From JBPRGH01 sp051418055 (GTDB lineage: Bacteria > Bacteroidota > Bacteroidia > Cytophagales > Cyclobacteriaceae), in the NCBI GenBank assembly GCA_051418055.1, contig JBPRGH010000006.1, positions 1-64,000 of the forward strand: a stretch of 64,000 nt of DNA, written 5' to 3'. Below, piece after piece: positions 1-10,082 of the stretch (the first letter of the stretch is position 1; each line of letters begins with the position of its first letter). The notes under the pieces are model-generated. The model was not told where the DNA came from and did no database searches. It saw only the letters and a list, made by a program, of their open reading frames with translations. A program made the translations under genes and the position numbers.

Positions 1-2298
1 CTCTTTCTTCTCTTCTTTTTTCTCCTTCTGCGTTTCAGCTCTTTCTTCTTCTCTCTCCTCTATCTGCTCATCTTTCTTTTCAGCTTCAACAGATTCGATT
101 TTGCTTTCCATCTCTTCAGCAATAGCAGTTGATGTCTTACCTTCAGGTAATTTTTCTTCTACTACTTCAGCTTCAGATTTGGTTTTTGCTTCCTTAGGAG
201 TTTTCTCCTCAGTAGCTTTTTCTTCAGGAGCTTTTTCTGCTGCTTTCTTCTCTTTCTTAGGCGCTTTCTCTTCAGGTTTACCACCTTCCATTTGCTCTTT
301 TAGAGCAGAAAGTGCTTCAAGATCACCTAAGGTAGATTTCTCTACATCCGGAGTTGAAGGTTTCTTCTTCTTTCCTCCACCAGCAGGCTTCTTCTTTTTC
401 TGAACTACCTGATCTTCATCAGACCATATTGCTTTGTGAGAAAGCACGATACGCTTGTCCTCCTTGTTGAATTCCAGAACTTTAAATTCTAAGTTCTCTC
501 CAACTTCAGCTTTAGAGCCATCTTCCTTCTCTATGTTTTTAGCAGTAGCAAATCCTTCGATACCATAAGGAAGCTCTAATGTTGCTCCTTTTTCATTCTT
601 CTCGATAACAGTACACTTATGGTCAGAACCAGGAGTAAATACTGATTCGAAGGTATCCCATGGATTCTCTTCAAGATGCTTATGGCTAAGGGCAAGACGA
701 CGATTGTCTACATCAAGCTCCATTACCATTACTTCAAGCTCATCCCCTACTTTCACAAATTCTGAAGGATGCTTAATTTTCTTAGTCCAGCTAAGGTCAG
801 AAACGTGTACAAGTCCGTCGATTCCTTCTTCAAGTTCAATAAATAAACCAAAGTTAGTAAGGTTTCTAACGATACCTTTATGTTTTGTACCTACAGCATA
901 TTTTGTAAGGACATTTTGTTTTGTCCAAGGATCTTCAGTCAGTTGCTTAATACCAAGTGACATCTTACGCTCATCACGATCAATTGTAAGCACTACAGCT
1001 TCCAGCTCATCACCAATGCTGATGAAATCCTGAGGGTTGCGCAAGTGCTGTGACCAGCTCATTTCAGAAACGTGGATCAAACCTTCAACACCCGGTTGGA
1101 TCTCAAGGAATGCACCGTAATCTGCAACGTTCACGATCTTACCTTTTACTTTTGATCCTACCTCGATAGTCTCAGGAAGTGAATCCCAAGGGTGAGAAGT
1201 CAGTTGCTTCATACCAAGAGAAATCCTCTTCTTGTCCTCATCGAAATCAAGCACAACAACCTTAACTGTCTGGTCAAGATCAAGTACTTCTTCAGGATGA
1301 TTGATTCTACCCCAGCTGATATCAGTAATATGAAGAAGACCATCAACACCACCAAGATCGATGAATATACCGAAGTTAGTCATGTTCTTAATAGTACCTT
1401 CAAGTACCTGTCCTTTTTCAAGGTTGTTAAGTATCTCAGCTTTTTGCTCTTCGATATCTTTCTCGATAAGTACTTTATGAGAAACAACTACGTTATCGTT
1501 AGCATAATTAATTTTAACAACTTTCACCTCCATTGACTTATCAACGAACACGTCGAAGTCACGGATAGGCTTAACATCTATTTGTGATCCCGGTAAGAAA
1601 GCTTCCACACCATAGATGTCTACAATAAGACCACCTTTGGTACGACGCTTCACATAACCTTCGATTACATTATCTTTTTCATAAGCTTTCTGGATCTTAT
1701 CCCATGCCTGAACAATTTTCGCTTTTCTGCGAGAAAGTACTAACTGTCCAAGGGCATTTTCCTGCTCTTCAATATAAACTTCAACCTGATCGCCAACCTT
1801 TATATCTTCATCCTTAAATTCAGAAGAAGAGATAAGACCATCAGATTTAAAACCAATATTAACCAGGACATCACGATCAGAAATACCTACCACTGTACCG
1901 GTAATAACTTCCTGCTCAGTGATTGTAGTTAAAGTATCTGTGTAAATGTCTGTAAGCTCTTCACGCTTCTTTCTTGAATAACCTTCACCAAAACCTTTTA
2001 TTTCAAAAGCTTCCCAGTCAAAGTCACCAGCTTCAGCCTGAGCAGTTTCTGTCGGAGCGGATTTTTTAGTTTTTTTAGCTTCGTCAGCCTTTTTCTCATC
2101 CTTATCAGCTGCAGCTTTAGCGTTTTGTTTTTTAACAATCTCCGCTTTACCTTCTGCTGTTGCGTCTAAATCTGCTTCGGCAGCAGTCTCTTTTCCTGCA
2201 TTTTCGCCGGCAGACGTTTCATTTTTAGGTGTAGCTTGATTTTCTGCACCTTCCACAGTTTCTTCTTTTTCCGTGGATTTGTTTTTATCTTCAGCCAT
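1..2298 (-). CDS. rpsA: 30S ribosomal protein S1 (3' end outside window)
   Basis: Binds mRNA on the 30S subunit during translation initiation. I translated the minus strand from ATG at 2298; 766 codons stay open to base 1 with no stop, so the C-terminus is cut by the window edge. Residues 1 to about 95 are a charged, Ala/Glu/Lys-rich extension. From about 120 to 620 there are successive S1 OB-fold repeats, with motifs such as GLLHITDISWGRI, GLIHVSEMSWSQH and GLVHVSDLSWTKK, each closed by a segment like RISLGMKQL. After about residue 625 a lysine/glutamate-rich tail begins (KKKKPAGGGKKKK, then repeated KE/EE runs) and continues to the edge. Long low-complexity tails on S1 are, as far as I know, common in Bacteroidota, but this one is unusually long. 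Identity is very secure. Confidence 0.96.
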   Translation of the reverse strand, partial: MAEDKNKSTEKEETVEGAENQATPKNETSAGENAGKETAAEADLDATAEGKAEIVKKQNAKAAADKDEKKADEAKKTKKSAPTETAQAEAGDFDWEAFEIKGFGEGYSRKKREELTDIYTDTLTTITEQEVITGTVVGISDRDVLVNIGFKSDGLISSSEFKDEDIKVGDQVEVYIEEQENALGQLVLSRRKAKIVQAWDKIQKAYEKDNVIEGYVKRRTKGGLIVDIYGVEAFLPGSQIDVKPIRDFDVFVDKSMEVKVVKINYANDNVVVSHKVLIEKDIEEQKAEILNNLEKGQVLEGTIKNMTNFGIFIDLGGVDGLLHITDISWGRINHPEEVLDLDQTVKVVVLDFDEDKKRISLGMKQLTSHPWDSLPETIEVGSKVKGKIVNVADYGAFLEIQPGVEGLIHVSEMSWSQHLRNPQDFISIGDELEAVVLTIDRDERKMSLGIKQLTEDPWTKQNVLTKYAVGTKHKGIVRNLTNFGLFIELEEGIDGLVHVSDLSWTKKIKHPSEFVKVGDELEVMVMELDVDNRRLALSHKHLEENPWDTFESVFTPGSDHKCTVIEKNEKGATLELPYGIEGFATAKNIEKEDGSKAEVGENLEFKVLEFNKEDKRIVLSHKAIWSDEDQVVQKKKKPAGGGKKKKPSTPDVEKSTLGDLEALSALKEQMEGGKPEEKAPKKEKKAAEKAPEEKATEEKTPKEAKTKSEAEVVEEKLPEGKTSTAIAEEMESKIESVEAEKKDEQIEEREEERAETQKEKKEEKKE

Positions 2299-2379
2299 AA
2301 TAAATATATTAGCCCTTCTACATGTTATCCCCGGGCCAGTCAGGATAACAATTTTTCGTTTTACATACCCTGAGAAAGC

Positions 2380-2418
2380 AAAAACGCTCCCACAGGTCCA
2401 TTCACCTGAACGGGAGCG
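2380..2418 (-). terminator. Rho-independent terminator of the TolC/ABC operon
   Basis: Read on the minus strand, a stem CGCTCCC/GGGAGCG (2412-2418 with 2385-2391) encloses a second stem CAGGT/ACCTG and is followed by five T. It lies about 30 bp after the stop of the TolC gene and upstream of rpsA, so it separates the two units. Confidence 0.8.
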
Positions 2419-2446
2419 CAAAGTTAAGAATATTATTTTGAGATTA

Positions 2447-3793
2447 CTAATTATTAAGGATATCTTCAGCCTTTAAAGTACCTACTGCATACTTTAGCAG
2501 GATGTCCTGAAAAAGCAGGTTATAATATGATTGAGCCAAATCCGCCTGTGCCCTTACATAAAGTTGGTTGGATTGATTAAATTCCACAATATTAGTGATA
2601 CCCAATTCATATCTTTGTCTCTCAAGGTCAAATGATATTTCTGCCGCCTCCTGTTGAGCCAGCGATGCCTCATAAGCAAGTACGGCATTCTGAAAGTTCT
2701 GGTAAGCCTGCTGTACTTCAATTAAAACCGTTTGATTTAAATTTTTTAGATTATTCTCTGCATTCAAATAGTTCACTCGGGCTTGAGTACGCAGCGTATG
2801 TGTATTAAATCTATCAAATATTGGAATATTTACGTTAAAGCCATACCGCAAAGAGGGATTTCGTTCAAAAAATTGCGTATCAAAATCAGGTGACAGATCA
2901 TTTCCTTTCACAGCAAAATATTGAGAACCATAATTTGCAAATAATCCAATAGTAGGAAAATATCCACCTGTAGCTGCTTTCATGTTATATTTTGAAGACT
3001 CCATCTGAGCATTCAATTGTTTTATATCTTTTCTGTATTGCAATGCCAGGTCAAATAGTTCATCAAGATTATATTCCACCGCCATAACCTCCTGAACCTC
3101 CCAATCCGGAGCTACTACTTCATAATTTATCATTTGATCAAACTGCATAATCCGAGATAATAATGCCTTATCATTCTGGAGGGCATTTTCAGCTCTTAAT
3201 AAAAGCAACTCGTTATTTTTTACTATGGCTCTTTGTGTTGATTCTTCAGGCATTGCTCTGGCTCCACTTTCAACAAACCCCTCAATTTGCTTAAGTATAA
3301 CTTTCTGCGTTTCCAGGTTTTGTTTTGCTATTCTTACTAATTGTTGATCCAGCAAAACCTGTAAATACTGATTCGTCAGGTTCGCCATTACATCCTGTCG
3401 CGTTCTCCCTACCTGATTTATCTGACTCATTAAACCCTGGTTTGTGGATTTTACATTATAAAGCCTGGTAAAACCATTAAATAAATTATAATTTGCCCCA
3501 ATTCCAGCAAAGAAAAAGTCAGAGGTGATATTTTGCCCTTCTCCGGTTACAGGATCAATCTGCTGGCCGTCAGTACGTGAACCACTTCCGTTAATTCCAA
3601 GCGAAGGAAGGTACTGAGATTGCGCATTAAGCCTCTGTGCCTGCACTGCCTCTAATTGATTACTCTGATTTTTAACTGTTACATTATTTTCTAATGCCAG
3701 CTTTAGCGCCTCCTGAAAAGTCAACTGTTTAACCTCCTGAGCCAAAGCATTTATTGTTAATAATAGTAATGGTACTATAAGTAATATTCTCAT
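2447..3793 (-). CDS. TolC family outer membrane efflux protein
   Basis: Outer-membrane channel of a tripartite export system. The 448-residue product starts with a signal peptide (MRILLIVPLLLLTINALAQ) and has two internally related alpha-helical/beta halves typical of the OEP family: an N-terminal half beginning LTFQEALKLALENN and a second with the pattern DLALQYRKDIKQLNAQMES. Length is normal for the family. It follows the ABC ATPase with a 1 bp gap (TAAAATG), so the two are co-transcribed and probably translationally coupled. The exported substrate cannot be read from the sequence. Confidence 0.9.
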   Translation of the reverse strand: MRILLIVPLLLLTINALAQEVKQLTFQEALKLALENNVTVKNQSNQLEAVQAQRLNAQSQYLPSLGINGSGSRTDGQQIDPVTGEGQNITSDFFFAGIGANYNLFNGFTRLYNVKSTNQGLMSQINQVGRTRQDVMANLTNQYLQVLLDQQLVRIAKQNLETQKVILKQIEGFVESGARAMPEESTQRAIVKNNELLLLRAENALQNDKALLSRIMQFDQMINYEVVAPDWEVQEVMAVEYNLDELFDLALQYRKDIKQLNAQMESSKYNMKAATGGYFPTIGLFANYGSQYFAVKGNDLSPDFDTQFFERNPSLRYGFNVNIPIFDRFNTHTLRTQARVNYLNAENNLKNLNQTVLIEVQQAYQNFQNAVLAYEASLAQQEAAEISFDLERQRYELGITNIVEFNQSNQLYVRAQADLAQSYYNLLFQDILLKYAVGTLKAEDILNN

Positions 3794-3794
3794 T

Positions 3795-4499
3795 TTACTC
3801 TACTTCTAATTTTGTTTCACTAGGTTTATTTTGTACATCAGAGACTACCGCTCCATCTACAAGTCTTACGATACGGCTTCCATATGATGCTCCTCTTTCA
3901 GAATGGGTTACCTGAATAATAGTCATCCCTTCCTGGTTTAGTTTCTGGAAGATCTTCATAATTTCATCACCCTGTTCGCTGTGCAGGTTACCGGTTGGTT
4001 CATCAGCTAAAAGCAGCTTCGGCTGACCAATAATAGCCCGTGCAATACCTACCAGCTGCTGCTGTCCCCCTGAAAGCTGTTCGGGGAAAAGATCTTTTTT
4101 GGCAACCATCTGAAACCTGTCCAGCATTTCGGCCACCATACTCTTACGCTCTTTACTTTTTACACCTTTATAAAGCAAAGGCGTTTCTATGTTTTCATAA
4201 ACAGTAAGCTCATCGATCAAATGATAGGCCTGGAAAATAAATCCGATATGATGTTTGTGCATCTCAGCTTTTTGGCGCTCTTTCATTTTATGCACCGGAT
4301 CCCCATAAAAATAATATTCCCCGGCAGAAGGCTCGTCTAGCATACCCACGATATTCATTATTGTAGATTTACCGGCACCACTTGGTCCCATAATCGTGAC
4401 AAATTCCCCATCCTTGATTTCAAGATTTATCCCCTTCAGTATGAAAGTCCGCTGGAAACGTGAATCGACATATTTATCGATATCTATTAATTTGATCAT
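3795..4499 (-). CDS. ABC transporter ATP-binding protein, MacB/LolD type
   Basis: Cytoplasmic ATPase that powers FtsX/MacB-type permeases. All catalytic elements are intact in 234 residues: Walker A GPSGAGKST (38-46), Q-loop Gln90, signature LSGGQQQ (142-148), Walker B KLLLADEP (161-168) and the switch His199. The LNxEG-type stretch before the H-loop and the single short domain fit the LolD/MacB subfamily that works with large periplasmic-domain permeases. Two such permeases lie about 600 bp upstream on the same strand but across dgkA and a terminator, so partnership is inferred. Downstream it is joined to a TolC gene. Confidence 0.92.
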   Translation of the reverse strand: MIKLIDIDKYVDSRFQRTFILKGINLEIKDGEFVTIMGPSGAGKSTIMNIVGMLDEPSAGEYYFYGDPVHKMKERQKAEMHKHHIGFIFQAYHLIDELTVYENIETPLLYKGVKSKERKSMVAEMLDRFQMVAKKDLFPEQLSGGQQQLVGIARAIIGQPKLLLADEPTGNLHSEQGDEIMKIFQKLNQEGMTIIQVTHSERGASYGSRIVRLVDGAVVSDVQNKPSETKLEVE

Positions 4500-4629
4500 A
4501 TATTTGCTTTTCGTTTGACTTCTTTATTTCCAATTAACATGCCAATGCTATTCAACAGCATTTAAGGCAGGTTTTGGTAATTTATTTGTCCGCTATTGAA
4601 ACTATGAGTGTCTGATATCGAACAGTATT

Positions 4630-4995
4630 ATGATGAAAACTATAAAAAGATTAATAAACGCTTTTAAATATTCTTCAGCAGGTCTTGTCAGCTGCTATAA
4701 ATCAGAACCTGCTTTCCGGCTGGAAGTCCTTATTCTTATTATTGCTATTCCCCTTTCTGTATTTATTGCAGAGTCATATTTCGATTATGTGCTGCTGATT
4801 GGCAGTATATTATTCGTAATGATTGTAGAGCTTTTAAATTCGGCGATTGAAAAGGTTAATGACCGTATCGGCCTTGAATACAATGATCTTTGTAAACAAG
4901 CTAAAGATCAAAGCTCCGCTGCTGTTTTAATGGCCATTATAATTGCACTGGCAACATGGGTCAGTTTGATTTTAAAGAATGTCCTTAGTCTTTAG
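4630..4995 (+). CDS. dgkA: Diacylglycerol kinase, DgkA family
   Basis: Small inner-membrane kinase that phosphorylates diacylglycerol (or undecaprenol) using ATP, recycling lipid by-products. The 121-residue protein has the usual three transmembrane segments and an amphipathic N-terminus (RLINAFKYSSAGL). The family signature ELLNSAIEKVNDR is at about 67-79, and a KDQSSAAVL stretch at about 92-100 replaces the more usual KDMGSAAV. Start could be either Met of the MM pair. It is the only + strand gene in the first 16 kb and interrupts an otherwise minus-strand ABC export cluster. Confidence 0.9.
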   Translation: MMKTIKRLINAFKYSSAGLVSCYKSEPAFRLEVLILIIAIPLSVFIAESYFDYVLLIGSILFVMIVELLNSAIEKVNDRIGLEYNDLCKQAKDQSSAAVLMAIIIALATWVSLILKNVLSL

Positions 4996-5043
4996 TATTG
5001 AGAAAAGAAAGAAGAAGGGAGAAGGAAGTATTTTTTTTAAGTA

Positions 5044-5082
5044 TAAAAAAATAATGCCACCCCTGTAGGGTCAGGGATGGCA
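5044..5082 (-). terminator. Rho-independent terminator of the permease operon
   Basis: On the minus strand the stem TGCCATCCCTG/CAGGGGTGGCA (one mismatch, loop ACCCTA) is followed by TTATTTTTTT. It lies about 40 bp after the stop of the second permease. On the + strand no T-run follows, so it probably does not serve dgkA. Confidence 0.8.
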
Positions 5083-5122
5083 GGTTTAGTCAATTTAAAA
5101 TTACACTAAACACAAACAGTCT

Positions 5123-7540
5123 TTATTCGTTTGCAAGGTTATCAACAGGATTGGCAATGGCTGCCTGTAAAATTTTAAATCCAGCCGATATTCCCACTAT
5201 TGTAATAATTAATGCTGCAGCTATTCCAAAAGACACATAACCAGGTGTCATATGATAGGCAAAGCTGTTCAGCCATTGCTGCATTCCATACAGACTCAAT
5301 GGTATGGCAATCACAAAAGCAATAACGATTAAAGCCATGTATTCCTTTGTAAACAGAAGGAGGAGCTGCCGTTTTCCAGCTCCGAATATTTTACGTATGG
5401 AAATTTCTTTAGCCCGCTGCTCCAGTGCATATGTGGTCAGGCCAAATAATCCTATAACTGCAATTATTATGGTCAGAAAAGTAAAAATCGAAAATAAATT
5501 ACCCAATCTTTTTTCAGCCATATATAAGCTTTCGTATTCAGCATCAAGAAAAGAATAACTGAATGGAGCATCAGAAATTTTACCCCACAAGCTTTCAATT
5601 GTACCCAATGCTTCCTCTTCTTTATTAACCTGATATCGGATTGCAATTACGCGGTTGTCGCCCCACATAGTAGATTGATGATGAAAAAAAACAAGAGGCT
5701 TGATTGGCTCCCGCAAAGATTCAAAATTAAAATCTTTTACCACTCCTATTACTTCCAGTTTTCCCATATCATCACCTGGATAATTAAGATACTGCCCTAT
5801 CGCAGTATCTTTATCCCAGCCAAACCATTTAATGGCTGACTCATTAACAATTATTTTATTGTGATCTGATATAGCGTCTTCTCTAAATAATTCACCCGCC
5901 AATAATTCTAAACCCATTGTTTTAAAGAAATCAGGGTCAATCTTTAGCTGGTTCATCGATAACTGCTTATCATCACCATATCGGGTAAACATATCTTCAT
6001 AAGTACCTCTTCCTGGTATATCCATAGCAATAGAGGCAGATATTATATTCGACTGATTATTTATTAAATTTCGGAATGACTGTAGATTATTACCTAGACG
6101 ATCTGCATGATCAATCACCATTATATTTTCCCTATTAAAGCCCAGATCTTTGGAGTTAAGATAGCTCAACTGCTGCTGAACAATTACTGTGGCGACAATA
6201 AGTATGATGGCAGTCGTGAATTGAGTAATTACCAATATGTTTCTAAAGCCTGCACTTTTCATCCCTGACCGTAAGTTTCCCTTTAAAACTTTAGCAGGCT
6301 CAAAAGCAGTTAAATAGAACGCGGGATAAATTCCTGCCGTTACTCCAAGAGCAATTGGAAATATGACTAAGAAAGGCCAAAGCTGATTCCAATTGTAGGT
6401 AAATTCAATAGCTACAAAATTTTGAAGGATCAGGCGTAACATTTCCATAAGTGCCACCCCCAGAATAGTAGCCAAAAAGCACAAGAAGATAGATTCAAGG
6501 ATATATTGTGCTATTAACTGCTTTTTATAGGAACCAAGCACTTTTCGAACTCCTACTTCTTTTGCCCGTGAAGAAGCACGTGCAGTCGAAAGATTAATGA
6601 AGTTAATGCAGCCCAATACCAGCAGAAATACACCAACCACCGAAAAAACATAGATATATTTTATATCACCCACCTCTCCTATCCGATTGCCTATACCTGC
6701 TGAATAAAGATGAATATCCTGCACCGGTTGTAAATAAAAGTTCCATCCCCCTTTATCAGCTACAAATCCTTCATAATCCATACCAAGTCGATCAAAAGTA
6801 GGTGGAATATATTTAGGAGCTAAAATTTCTAACTTCTTTTCCAATTGAGAAGCAGAAGCATTAGATTTTAGCTTAACGTAAGTCACTAAAGGATTCATAA
6901 TCCAGCTCCAGGAAAACTCCTCAATCAGTGGATTAGTGGAAATGCTTAACAGGTAATCAAAACTAAAATGAGCATTCGTAGGTACTGAAGCGGCAACTCC
7001 ACTGATCACGACTGGAGTTTTATTTTCTCCAAAAAGTAATGTTTTCCCTAGAGCAGGTTCATCTTTAAACAACCTATCACGCACCTCTTCAGATATTACA
7101 ACTTTATTAATACCAGTAAGGGCCTCAGTTGGATTTCCTTGCAGTAAATGAAATCCAAAAAATGAGAAAAAATTTGAATCTACGGCTAATACATTTTTTT
7201 CATAAAACGACTCATCCCCATACTGAACCAGCTGTTCTCCTGGATTATTAATCCGTAAGGTAGCCTCTACCTCAGGGAATTCCTCCTCCAGAGCGGCCGC
7301 TAAAGGAATAACTGTTGAGCTCATCTGACCGCCATCAGGACTCCATATATTAGTCTGATTGACGCGGTACAACTTATCTGCATCAGGATGAAAATTATCA
7401 TATGAAGACTCATGCCATACATATACAATAATCAGCAAACTACAAGCTACCCCTATAGCCAATCCTACTACATTTACTGTGGCAAAAAATGGCTGCCTAA
7501 TGAAGTTACGAATGGCTGTAATGGTAATGTTGCGTAGCAT
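5123..7540 (-). CDS. ABC transporter permease, FtsX/MacB type (second of pair)
   Basis: Inner-membrane permease of 805 residues. It opens with a transmembrane segment (about 18-42) and a large MacB-type periplasmic domain. A block of three membrane spans follows, led by the FtsX motif ASSRAKEVGVRKVLGSYK, then a second periplasmic domain, and a final three-span block led by LEQRAKEISIRKIFGAGKR. This eight-span duplicated layout is typical of the large Bacteroidota ABC permeases. It ends with the common NPVDNL tail. It begins 2 bp after the upstream permease gene, so the two form an operon, closed by a terminator at 5044-5082. Substrate unknown; transport of small molecules, peptides or lipids is possible. 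Confidence 0.9.
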   Translation of the reverse strand: MLRNITITAIRNFIRQPFFATVNVVGLAIGVACSLLIIVYVWHESSYDNFHPDADKLYRVNQTNIWSPDGGQMSSTVIPLAAALEEEFPEVEATLRINNPGEQLVQYGDESFYEKNVLAVDSNFFSFFGFHLLQGNPTEALTGINKVVISEEVRDRLFKDEPALGKTLLFGENKTPVVISGVAASVPTNAHFSFDYLLSISTNPLIEEFSWSWIMNPLVTYVKLKSNASASQLEKKLEILAPKYIPPTFDRLGMDYEGFVADKGGWNFYLQPVQDIHLYSAGIGNRIGEVGDIKYIYVFSVVGVFLLVLGCINFINLSTARASSRAKEVGVRKVLGSYKKQLIAQYILESIFLCFLATILGVALMEMLRLILQNFVAIEFTYNWNQLWPFLVIFPIALGVTAGIYPAFYLTAFEPAKVLKGNLRSGMKSAGFRNILVITQFTTAIILIVATVIVQQQLSYLNSKDLGFNRENIMVIDHADRLGNNLQSFRNLINNQSNIISASIAMDIPGRGTYEDMFTRYGDDKQLSMNQLKIDPDFFKTMGLELLAGELFREDAISDHNKIIVNESAIKWFGWDKDTAIGQYLNYPGDDMGKLEVIGVVKDFNFESLREPIKPLVFFHHQSTMWGDNRVIAIRYQVNKEEEALGTIESLWGKISDAPFSYSFLDAEYESLYMAEKRLGNLFSIFTFLTIIIAVIGLFGLTTYALEQRAKEISIRKIFGAGKRQLLLLFTKEYMALIVIAFVIAIPLSLYGMQQWLNSFAYHMTPGYVSFGIAAALIITIVGISAGFKILQAAIANPVDNLANE

Positions 7541-7542
7541 AT

Positions 7543-9927
7543 TTATTCGTTATTCAATGATTCAACGGGATTAGAAGTTGCAGCTTTATATGTTTTATAA
7601 CCAACGGTAATTAAAGCAATTAAGAGGGTTAAAATTATGCCTGCCAGATAAACCTGGAACCCCAGATCTATTTTATACTGGAAAGAATTTAACCATTCTC
7701 CCATTCCCAATCCTGCCAGAGGAGCTGCAATAACAAAAGCAATAAGAATAAGAATGATAAATTCTTTTGAAAAGATCATCATAATATTATTCACGGAGGC
7801 TCCTAATACCTTCCTTATACCTACTTCTTTAATTTTTTGTTGCGTTACATAAGAAATTAGTCCATAGAGGCCAATACATCCGATGAAAATGGCTACCAGT
7901 GAAAATACTCCCAGCACGGAAGCCATCTTACGCTCACCCTCATAAAAACTCGCAATATCATCTTCAAAAAACTCATATTCCATGGCATATTCGGGATAAA
8001 CATTCTTATGGACAGCTTCAAACTCTGTAACTAATGAATTTAAATTATTTGAGCTTATTTTGGCTGATAATAAGCCATAGCTCTCTTTATTAGTAAACAG
8101 CATTAATGGCCTGATCTTTTCACGTAAAGAATTAGCATGAAAATCATTAACAACACCAACTACAGGTATTTGCCTCCCCCACATGTCAATATTTACTCCT
8201 ATGATCTCTTCAGGAGCATTAAAACCCAGCTCTTTTACAAACTGCTCATTAACTACCAACTCTCTTATTGTATCTGAAGGAATCAGATTTCGTCCTGCCA
8301 AAATATTTAAATCAAATAGCTCGGTATATTTTTCATCTGCAGCCTTCATCATACTCAGGTATTGCTTTCCTCCATAATTAATAGAGGTAATTGAAGTATT
8401 TCCAGATGCAGGCGTGGCATTTGCCAGTGTCACTCCTCTTACAGATGATGAATTCAGGAGATGATTTTTGAATGCTTCAGCTTTATCTGTATCCTTAACA
8501 GGTAAATTCACATTTAAAATAGCCTCAGATGTAAATCCCATATCTTTTTGCTCAATAAAATCCATCTGAAGAAGGACTATAACAGTACCTATAATAAAGA
8601 TCTGACTGATCACAAACTGAAATACTACAAGCGCCCTTCTCAACTGATATCCGGACGAAGACTTATGGCTGATAATTTTCTTAAGAACTTCTGCTGGTTT
8701 AAAACCTGAAAGGACAAAGGCCGGATATAAACCTGCCAGTAAAGTAATAAATAAAACCAGCGATATTAAATAGATCCATATAGTTGCATTTGTTAACAGC
8801 TGTACTGATAGATTCAGCTTCAGCAATGGGTTAATAAATTGAAGAAGCAATTCTGTTAAACCAAGAGCAATAACTATTGCAATAAAAGTGATAATAAAAG
8901 TCTCACTTAAAAATTGCTGCACAATGATCCATCTGTTGCCACCCAATACTTTTCTTACACCTACCTCTTTAGCTCTTTTCATCGCAACAGCAGTAGACAG
9001 ATTGATATAATTAATACATCCTGTCAGGATAAGGAAAAATCCTACGATAGCCATGGCGTATAAATTTGATCTGTCTACTGTTTTTTCACTATAAGTACCA
9101 TAGCGTGTATCAAAATGAAGATCTTTTAAAGGTTGTGCATAAAAAGTACGATTCTCAAATTCATTTTCTTCAAAATATTTCTTTTTAAAATCCACCATCC
9201 TCTCCTCTACTTCAGCAACAGTAAGGGATTCAGGCAATAAGAAATAAAATTGGTCATCACTATTTATATTGGTCCAGCCTCTTTCAAGATAGCTGCTTTT
9301 CACAGTCTCAAATGAAATAAATATTTCAAATGGAAAATCAGTATTATCGGGATAATCCTCCATCACACCAACAATCACCATATTAGTGTTCTTATTGATC
9401 TCAATTTCTTTCCCGAGAGCAGATCCATCAGGAAAAAGTTGTGTAGCCAGTTTTTCTGAAAGAATAACTTCATTAGGCTGTAAAAGAACTTTTTCCTTGT
9501 TCCCATTAATAATTTGTCGGTCAAATACATTAAAAAAGCTGTTTTCCGCATATGCCACTCCCTCAGGAACTTCATGGTACTGCATACCCAGGTCGCGATC
9601 ATGTATCCCTATAAGTACGCCTGCATTTATATCACTAATGTATGTGGTGGTGGATATTTTTTTAAAATCTTCCCTAAAGGCATCCGGTAAAGGGGCCTGT
9701 ATGCCCTGAGTATTAAAAACCTCTCCCTCACGATAGGTCTCCTGAACAAGCCGATATATCTTATCTGCATTTGAATGATATTGATCAATACTTACAAGAT
9801 GATTGATCATTAAAAAAAGTACCAGGCTTCCTGTAATTCCTAGTGAAAGTCCACTTGTATTTAATATTGAGGTGACACGCTGACGACCAATATTACGCCA
9901 TGCCACAATGATCCAGTTTTTTAGCAT
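7543..9927 (-). CDS. ABC transporter permease, FtsX/MacB type (first of pair)
   Basis: Inner-membrane permease of 794 residues with the same architecture as its downstream neighbour: N-terminal span (about 18-43), MacB-like periplasmic domain, first FtsX block led by MKRAKEVGVRKVLGGNR, second periplasmic domain and a last FtsX block led by QQKIKEVGIRKVLGASVNN, ending NPVESLNNE. The two are clearly paralogous but diverged, which suggests a functional heterodimer or two related transporters. They would need an ATPase such as the one at 3795-4499. No membrane-fusion (HlyD-like) gene is visible nearby. Confidence 0.9.
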   Translation of the reverse strand: MLKNWIIVAWRNIGRQRVTSILNTSGLSLGITGSLVLFLMINHLVSIDQYHSNADKIYRLVQETYREGEVFNTQGIQAPLPDAFREDFKKISTTTYISDINAGVLIGIHDRDLGMQYHEVPEGVAYAENSFFNVFDRQIINGNKEKVLLQPNEVILSEKLATQLFPDGSALGKEIEINKNTNMVIVGVMEDYPDNTDFPFEIFISFETVKSSYLERGWTNINSDDQFYFLLPESLTVAEVEERMVDFKKKYFEENEFENRTFYAQPLKDLHFDTRYGTYSEKTVDRSNLYAMAIVGFFLILTGCINYINLSTAVAMKRAKEVGVRKVLGGNRWIIVQQFLSETFIITFIAIVIALGLTELLLQFINPLLKLNLSVQLLTNATIWIYLISLVLFITLLAGLYPAFVLSGFKPAEVLKKIISHKSSSGYQLRRALVVFQFVISQIFIIGTVIVLLQMDFIEQKDMGFTSEAILNVNLPVKDTDKAEAFKNHLLNSSSVRGVTLANATPASGNTSITSINYGGKQYLSMMKAADEKYTELFDLNILAGRNLIPSDTIRELVVNEQFVKELGFNAPEEIIGVNIDMWGRQIPVVGVVNDFHANSLREKIRPLMLFTNKESYGLLSAKISSNNLNSLVTEFEAVHKNVYPEYAMEYEFFEDDIASFYEGERKMASVLGVFSLVAIFIGCIGLYGLISYVTQQKIKEVGIRKVLGASVNNIMMIFSKEFIILILIAFVIAAPLAGLGMGEWLNSFQYKIDLGFQVYLAGIILTLLIALITVGYKTYKAATSNPVESLNNE

Positions 9928-10082
9928 ATAATAAAAAAGATTTTATTCTGTTAGAATATAACTAAAAAGCGTACCAAACTATTTAACTAATTGAATTACA
10001 ATATGTTACACAAATAATTATTAAAGATTTCCAAATAATTTCATTCCGGAATCGGACACATGGTGTATAAGATCGCACAGCT

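Noticed and set aside
101..1536. Several 100-residue + strand ORFs in the S1 region
   Set aside because: They are complements of the S1 gene, with Ser/Phe-rich translations from its Glu/Lys codons.
5055..5082. Terminator for dgkA on the + strand
   Set aside because: The hairpin has no T-run on the + strand, so it was assigned to the minus-strand permease operon only.
10043..10052. Palindrome ATTCCGGAAT in the permease operon upstream region
   Set aside because: Short and single; a 10 bp palindrome is easily expected by chance and no partner site was found.
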